This document shows positions 58,202-64,000 of a stretch of DNA of 64,000 nucleotides, piece by piece; position 1 is the stretch's first letter, and each line of letters starts with the position of its first letter. Both the position numbers and the translations under genes were made by a program. This stretch comes from Eleusine coracana subsp. coracana (Eukaryota; Streptophyta; Magnoliopsida; Poales; Poaceae): NCBI GenBank assembly GCA_032690845.1, contig CM064422.1, positions 3,658,001 to 3,722,000 of the forward strand, read 5' to 3'. The notes beneath the pieces are model-generated. The model did not search any database. It was not told the DNA's origin and worked only from the letters and a program-made list of their open reading frames with translations.

Positions 58202-58271
58202 AGAGGATGATGATATGATATTGTCGCCCCAGTCTTAGAATCCGCTCTCAATGCGGGCCTGTGCTGATTGA
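58202..58271 (+). ncRNA. Candidate box C/D snoRNA, copy 2
   Basis: Box C ATGATGA at 58207-58213, box D CTGA at 58264-58267, guide TGTCGCCCCAGT at 58222-58233 followed by CTTA at 58234-58237. The guide and both boxes are identical to copy 1, while the sequence between D' and D differs. It still forms a hairpin (CCGC/GCGG). Probably a tandem duplicate processed from the same precursor. Confidence 0.65.
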
Positions 58272-59014
58272 CACATCTAAATCTGACTCTTCTCGATTTT
58301 CCCTCTTTTCCTTGTCACAGTATCTTCCATTGTACTCTGAAGATACATAGCCTGAGGAGTAGAACTGAGGATGGCACAGATGCGTAGTCGTCGGAAGCAA
58401 TTTCAACTGTAGTCTGAAGCATTAGTACACGAGGCAATGACTTGCCCGTTTACACCTTGTGAACAGATGGCTTCTGGAATGATTCATGTAAATTTCCTGT
58501 GAAATAAGCAACTCAGTAACTCACCAATATACACCGAATGAATTTCCATGTTTTCGAAATCAAGGGCATCTGTCAAATAAATCTACCAAATGATACACAA
58601 CCATATTAATCTGAGAAACAATCGACCGTTTTTTTTGAAGGAAAAGCCCTGATGAATCGAGTTTCAATTTGCCCAAAAATATCGACTGAATTTGTTCTCA
58701 TTTGGAAAAAACCTGGGCGTAATTTTTTTTTTTTGAAACACCACCTGGGCGTAAATTAGGTTGAGATTGTGGCCCGAATGTAGCCCAGCCCAACTGAACC
58801 CTGATCAACCAGTGGGCCTAAATCTCGATCAACCTCGACCGGCATCGCCGTCATCCACCTCGAAAAGAACGCGTAGGAGCACGGAAAGGGAAAGGGAACG
58901 CACCCCAAAAATCTCGCAGAACATTTCCCTTCTCTCCCTAAATCAGAAAAACCAACTCGACCTTCCCAAGCTTGCCAGCGCCCGGAGACGTCGTCGAGCG
59001 AGGTCGGCGCGGCG
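58272..59014. other. Intergenic: downstream of snoRNA locus, upstream of ACD11 gene
   Basis: No further C/D pair with both boxes in register was recognised. A T run lies at 58722-58733. The last 150 bases should be the ACD11 leader; no clear TATA box. GGGCC-type words occur near 58813. Confidence 0.4.
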
Positions 59015-60966
59015 ATGGGATCGACCGAGGCGGAGAAGCCGCTGCGGCGGATCGCGGCGTCGTTCGAGGAGCTCGAGGCCGTTGCTAAGCAGCAGCCCCC
59101 TGGGGTGATGGACGCCGCGGCGTTCTCGCGCGCCTGCTCCAACGTCTCTGTCCTCTTCGGCTGCCTCGGCATCGCCTTCAAGTTCGCCGAGATGGACTAT
59201 GTCGACAAGGCACCTACTCCTCGCTCTCTTCCCCCAGTCTCTGACTCTCTCTGTTATGTTTATGTACGCTATCTGCATCTGGTCCGGAATCGCTGCTCTG
59301 ATTTAGCTATATGGAGTGATCTAGCCGAAGGTTTAGGTTGATCTGCTGCTTGTTTGTACTTGAACGTAGAAATTGAGGTGATCACTGGAAAGTGGAAATT
59401 AGGCTGTCTAGCGCTGAGAAATGAGGTCGAATTCACCTCATCAAACAGGTCAACTAAACTAGAGGTTTTTGCATCTGTATCAGATAAATAATTAAGAAAC
59501 TTTGTTCTGTGCCTTTTCTTCTTCTTTTGTGTCAGTGATATGGACTCCTGATAGATCAAAATTGAGGCTGTTGATTTGGCTCAAAAGAAAATTTTAGGTC
59601 ATGATTGAACATTTGGGTAAGCCTAATTCAAGGTTCTGCTTGAGCACTGGTTACAGAGTACTTTCTATTTGAGCAATTTTTCCGTTTTATCAGTTTTTCT
59701 TTCAAAAACAGCTCAAGAAAAATTCGGAGCATGAATCAACCTAGTATTTGCTCAAAGAGAAAAAAAAATCAGTACAAGATGTCTTTATACATCCGGGTGG
59801 AGTCATTTAATTCAGGGCTGTATTCAGTGTTTATTTTGTTTCTATGCATACTCAGCGTGTTTGAGTTTAATCTGCTCACCTGGATATTGGTTATTAGGAT
59901 TATTCAGCATATCCCTCCTGCAGACACAGTGCACAACTAATTGACTTCAGTTTGGATGGTTCATAATGTTCTGTGATTCTTTCTATGTGCCCATTTGCCT
60001 CCTGATTAGTTTATCTGATGTTTCTGAGCTTTTGTTTGGCGTTTTTGTCTGATCCCGTCTTCTGAATTGTTTGCAGGTTGATGATTTGCTGGAAGCATCC
60101 AAGTCTATCTCAACACTACCTTCAATGGTTGAGTTAGACGTTCAGAATGGTACTGTCAGGAAGCCTGGGAGCCATACAAGGAATATGCTTAGAGTGAAGC
60201 GTGGGATCGATATGGTCAAGGTTCTGTTTGAGCAAATACTAGTTACAGAGTAAGTATAAGTTTCACAGTAAATGGTGATTGTATTTCTGGTTATTAAATT
60301 TTTTCTTGTGAAGCCGTAACCCGTAAGTTTGTCTCCCTTACAATGCATAATCAGTGAATTTAACCAAATTTGTTATTTACTTCAGAGGCAACTCGCTGAG
60401 GGATGCAGCATCAGTGGCCTATGCTCAGGTGTTTGCTCCTCACCATGGTCGGGCCATAAGGATGGCTGTTGCTGCTGGAATGTATGCTCTTCCCTCAAAG
60501 TCACAGCTGTTGAAGAAACTGAATGAAGATGGTGAGTAAGCATGATATTTATCTCCGAAATTGCTGAACTTTAAATCTGTTGTGAGTTTAAGCTTCAGCG
60601 TCTAGCTATAGTTGTTGATGTGCTTACATTATTACAAAGATTTTAGTGTTGTAATGATGAACATGAATGTAGTTCTTTCGTTGTTTTGTTTGTTTGAGAT
60701 TGTAACTAATTGATGTACTCCTGTAGTTGTTGATGTGCTTGCCTTATTAGAAAGAATTGGGCGTAAAACAGATTTATTAAAACCATACTGACATATTTTA
60801 GTTTGTAGCTTCGTTTTGGCCTGCACTGATGATGATCATATTTGTTTTTTCACTTGCAGAGGCCTCAGCAAAGATTCAAATGCAGAACTTTGTCAGGTTA
60901 TCCACACCAGTAATCCACTACGTCGAAGGCCTATTTACCTCAAGGAATTTAGGCATAGACTGGTGA
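59015..60966 (+). CDS. ACD11: ACD11-like glycolipid/sphingolipid transfer protein
   Basis: Four coding exons: 59015-59209, 60077-60249, 60386-60531, 60860-60966. They total 621 bases, 206 residues, the exact family size. The GLTP fold covers nearly the whole protein. Recognisable segments are CSNVSVLFGCLGIAFKFAEM, DYVDKVDDLLEASKSI, GSHTRNMLRVKRGIDMVKVL, YAQVFAPHHGRAIRMAVAAG, MYALPSKSQLL and the terminal LFTSRNLGIDW. Basic and His residues that hold the phosphate head group in ACD11 (in RNMLRVKR and FAPHH) are kept. Arabidopsis ACD11 moves ceramide-1-phosphate between membranes, and its loss causes accelerated cell death. Exon 1 appears to end at AAG before GC, a non-canonical donor (see findings). 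All other junctions are GT-AG. Starts at MGSTEAEKPLRR, matching the family N-terminus. Confidence 0.92.
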
Positions 60967-62263
60967 AGAGAGCTTACATCACTACTGTTTGATGTACTAA
61001 TCAGTCAGATGTTGTCCTGTGAGCATTGCTCCAAAAGGGTTGAACCTGGTTTCATTGCTTGCAACCTGTAGCCAAATTGATGAGTCGGTCTATTGCTACC
61101 TAGCAAACTTATCGTCTTCCTCTAGAGTTGCAGTGTTGCACACACATTTTGCAAATGCCAAATTTCATCTCTGGCGACATCTATAAATGATCGTGAGATA
61201 TCTACTGTACATTTGAAGTTTATAGACTGCTGCTTTATAAAATTCACTTATGATGGACGTGGGATGCAAGACGTAGGTAATTGTTCGATTTCATTTTGCA
61301 GTAAGGGGGTGCTCCAGATCTAAACTCCCTAGTTTATTTTTTCAGAGTATCTCAAATCCAGCTTCAAAACTATCAAAACGTGGAGTTTAGAGTAATTACT
61401 CGCATTGCCATCGGTTATATAGAAAAACGGTTCAATCTGTTCTTTCTCTCCACCGACGCTCCTTCTCTTGCCGCCTCGACCCGAGCTCGCTCCGCCGCTT
61501 CGACTCCACCTCGGTCGCCACTCCGTCGTCGCCCGCGCTGCTACATCGTCGCCTGTGCTGCTCCGTCGTCGCTCGCGCTGCTCCGCCGTCGCCTGCGCAA
61601 CGGTGCCGCTCCGCCATCGCCCGCGCCGCTGTCTCAGCCTCGGAACTCACTCTGATTTGCGCCGATCCGACTCGCTCCGCCGCCGCCTGCCCTCGCTCCG
61701 ATTCACGCCGACCAGACTCCGATTTACGCCGCCCCGAGGCACAGGAGGCAGGGGAGCAGCACGCGCACCTCGTCCTAGATTCTAGGGTTGCGGGGACATT
61801 GCCTGACCATCCGGCGTTGACCACCGCGCCGCCTAGCTCGCTCTGCCGTTGACCCGCTCCCAACACGAAAGCGTAAAAAGACGGCTTTACGTGTTTGACT
61901 TTATTTTTTTTAGCTGAATCAACTTCAGTTTCATAGAGAAACAAATCTACACTAGAGTTTTAAAGTTGAGTTGCTCCACTATAAACCAGAATCATACTAA
62001 ACACATCCTAAGTAACATACCAGAAGCTTGGTGACATTGGTATAAAAGACTCCCTCCCGCTTTGGATTTATGATGTTATTATTAGGATAATAATCAATTC
62101 AATGAATAAAAACGTGGAAAGTAGGTGAAGACGACAACGTTGACCAAATATGAACTCCGATGTGAGCAGCCTGAGCGAAGTTTCCTTTTTGAAGAATTCA
62201 TCAGGACGCTGCTAGTTTGTGTAGTAGCCACAGAGCTAACGTGAAGCTTTCCTCTTAGGATTA
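60967..62263. other. ACD11 3' flank and a GC-rich repeat-like stretch
   Basis: 60967-61260 is probably 3' UTR. 61440-61800 is GC-rich and contains tandem 20-bp variants of GCTGCTCCGTCGTCGCTCG (about 61540-61605). Open frames on both strands there are low-complexity. The stretch may be the inside of an unresolved non-autonomous transposon, but I could not define ends. Confidence 0.4.
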
Positions 62264-63298
62264 GAGTTAATTTCTTTAGTATTATTGAAAACTTCTTCGA
62301 TCTCTTGAATATCATCGTAAAAATTTTAATACCATCAATGCTAGTCTTCTTAAAAAAAATTTATGTCAATGCCATTATCATTTACTCTCTCTGTTCCAAA
62401 ATTCTTGTCACCATTGATTTTATTTGTTATCTTTGATCATTTGTCTTATTCAAAATATTTATTCAAATATAAAAAATTATAAATTATATTTAAATTTTAT
62501 CTAGTGATAAAACAAATCATAAAAAAATATTTAACATTTTTTAAATTTTTTTGAATAAGACGAGTGATCAAAGATAGTAAAAAAAGTCAATGACGATAAC
62601 AATTTTAGAATGAAGGGAGTATTTTATAATAACAAAAGCTTAACAAAACGACAAAAGACTCTTTTGCCCCGTCTTCAACCTTGAGCCAGATATCTCTCTC
62701 TCTGTGCTTGCCACCATCGCTCGGGTGACGCTGAGGAGAAGAGGAGGGAGCCCCCTGGATCCGACATTGAAGAGGGAGGAGGTGGCCCAAAGGATGGAGG
62801 ACGGCTGGAGCCTGGAGCCCCCTGTCGCCACCGTGGTCTTAGGCCCCGCCGTACCGTACCCGAAGCCACACGCCGCCGTCGTGGCCATGGGCCCTACCAC
62901 GCTGCGCTTGAAGCCGCTGCCACTGCCACGGCCCCGTCGTGCCATGCCCAAAGCCGTCGCCGCTACAACTGGCCCGCCGCACCGCGCCCGAAGCCGCTGC
63001 CACCGCCTTGGGCTCGTCGTGCCGTGCCCAGAGCCAAGCGTCGCCACCGCTGCTTCTGGCCCCGGTAAGGTGGGAATGGAAGGCCGACGGCGTGAGAGAG
63101 AGAGAGATCCCTGCTCAAGGTTGAAGATGAGGGACAAAAGGGTCTTTTGTTGCTCTGTTAAGTTTATTGTTGTAAAATAAACGGTAATGTCATTGATAGG
63201 AAAAAAGTTTAAGAAAACTGGCATTGACGATACTAAAGTTTTTGCAGTGACGTTTAAGAGATTGAAGAAGTTTTTAATGGCACTGAAGAAATTAACCC
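62264..63298. mobile_element. Mutator-like (MULE) non-autonomous element with long terminal inverted repeats
   Basis: The left end GAGTTAATTTCTTTAG and the right end (minus strand GGGTTAATTTCTTCAG) start long inverted arms. These match over some 200 bases (for example AAAACTTCTTC, TCTTCAACCTTGAGC, CAAAAGA). They are flanked by 9-bp TTAGGATTA (62255-62263) and TTATGATTA (63299-63307), a Mutator-length target duplication with one change. The 62706-63090 core is GC-rich, unlike the arms, with frames on both strands and no recognisable product. It could be a captured gene fragment (Pack-MULE). A Stowaway MITE splits the left arm. Confidence 0.8.
62383..62621. mobile_element. Stowaway MITE nested in the left arm of the MULE
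   Basis: TA-flanked element with ends CTCTCTCTGTTCCAAAATT and (minus strand) CTCCCTTCATTCTAAAATT. The arms match as inverted repeats for about 70 bases (TCTTTGATCA, CTTATTCAA). The sequence flanking it on both sides continues the MULE arm, so it inserted after the MULE. Confidence 0.8.
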
Positions 63299-63335
63299 TT
63301 ATGATTAATTGGAACCATGCTATTGTAATTTTCAA

Positions 63336-64000
63336 GGGTTAGAAATATATCACTAAATTTTTGGAAATCAGGTGGGTGTCACTAAAATTCTTTTAAAGTT
63401 AGAAATATACAATTTTGTACGTTTTTCAGGGTTTTGGACCCACCTCCACACATATGTATTTGCGTATGTCCAGTTTTGTCCTTATCTTCATCCTCTTTCC
63501 CCCCCTCTCTCCCTCTCTCTCTCCATGGCCGGCTGCCCTCCAGCCCTCACCGCCCCACGCGCATGTCACTGATGCCGCCTGCCTCCTCTTCCTCCTCCTC
63601 ACTAGTTCTGCCGTCGTGCCGCTGATCCTCCTCCTCTCTCTCTCTCTCCTCGAGCGCGATGCACAACCATCGTCAGATCCTGTCCACGTGTGGGCACAAC
63701 GCTTGCAGAGGCTCAGGACGAGGTGGCCTCCGTCCTCACGCGGCACGACGCGGACGGGTAACAGCTCTGCATGGTGCACCTGGTGCGCTAGCTCTGTGGG
63801 CGGCGAGGGCTGGAGGGCAGCCGGCCATGAAGGGAGAGAGAGGGCAGAGAGGTTGAAGATAAGGGCAAAACTGGACATACACAAATACGTATGTGTGTAG
63901 GTGGGTTCGAAACCCTCAAAAAAATATACAAAATGATATATTTCTAACTTCGGAAGAATTTTAATGACACCCACCCAATTTCCGAAAGTTCAGTGGCATA
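63336..64000. mobile_element. Second long-TIR (MULE-like) element, right end at or past the window edge
   Basis: The left arm from about 63336 (TATATCACTAAATTTTTGGA, then GGTGGGTGTCAC, CATATGTATTTGCGTATGTC, CAGTTTTGTCCTTATCTTCA) is matched in reverse complement by 63795-64000. The arms extend into the GC-rich core as a CATGGCCGGCTGCCCTCCAG word and its inverse near 63815. Arms are about 220 bases. No transposase. The right boundary and target duplication lie at or beyond position 64000. Confidence 0.75.

Overview
This is a window of plant nuclear DNA, almost certainly from a grass (Poaceae). Coding exons are very GC-rich (the C2H2, GST, TCP and mTERF genes), introns are short and AT-rich, and the repeats are grass-type Stowaway and Harbinger MITEs, Mutator-like elements and LINE ends. 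From memory, the gene order C2H2 factor DST, glycolate oxidase GLO1, PEX13, tau GSTs and TCP factor PCF6 matches the rice chromosome 3 long-arm region, so the window is probably the syntenic block in rice or a relative. Species cannot be fixed by eye.

Layout: 1-3064 (+) 3' part of a GRF/CCHC zinc-finger gene; 3.2-8.0 kb non-coding, ending in the DST promoter; 8031-8897 (+) intronless DST-like C2H2 repressor; 8.9-22.8 kb gene-poor, with several MITEs, a LINE remnant and one intronless hypothetical gene (15306-15860, -); 22835-25115 (-) glycolate oxidase with 11 coding exons; 28097-30437 (-) peroxin PEX13; 33295-33972 and 35639-36343 (+) two tandem intronless tau glutathione transferases; 39748-40893 (-) a CIN-class TCP factor with a miR319 site; 41-46 kb gene-free; 46162-48720 (-) a CDC50/ALIS flippase subunit, divergent from 49101-55152 (+) a C3HC zinc-finger protein; 55779-56714 (+) a plastid-type mTERF; 57.7-58.3 kb a probable box C/D snoRNA locus; 59015-60966 (+) an ACD11-like lipid transfer protein; 61-64 kb inverted-repeat DNA transposons.

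The genes do not form an operon. Two act in peroxisomes (glycolate oxidase as a photorespiratory H2O2 producer, PEX13 as import machinery) and sit next to each other. DST is known in rice for H2O2/stomatal control, and the GSTs belong to the same oxidative-stress theme, but I infer no functional cluster from this.

I rebuilt exon structures by hand from GT/AG signals, reading-frame continuity and protein-family expectation. All five multi-exon genes whose whole CDS lies inside the window close in frame. The most notable observations are a duplicated snoRNA with a telo-box/site II promoter, an in-frame TGA between two zinc knuckles, a probable GC-AG intron in the ACD11 gene, a 1 kb Mutator-like element with a Stowaway nested in one arm, a palindromic bidirectional promoter, and several local tandem duplications. 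I saw no evidence of a wholly new gene system.
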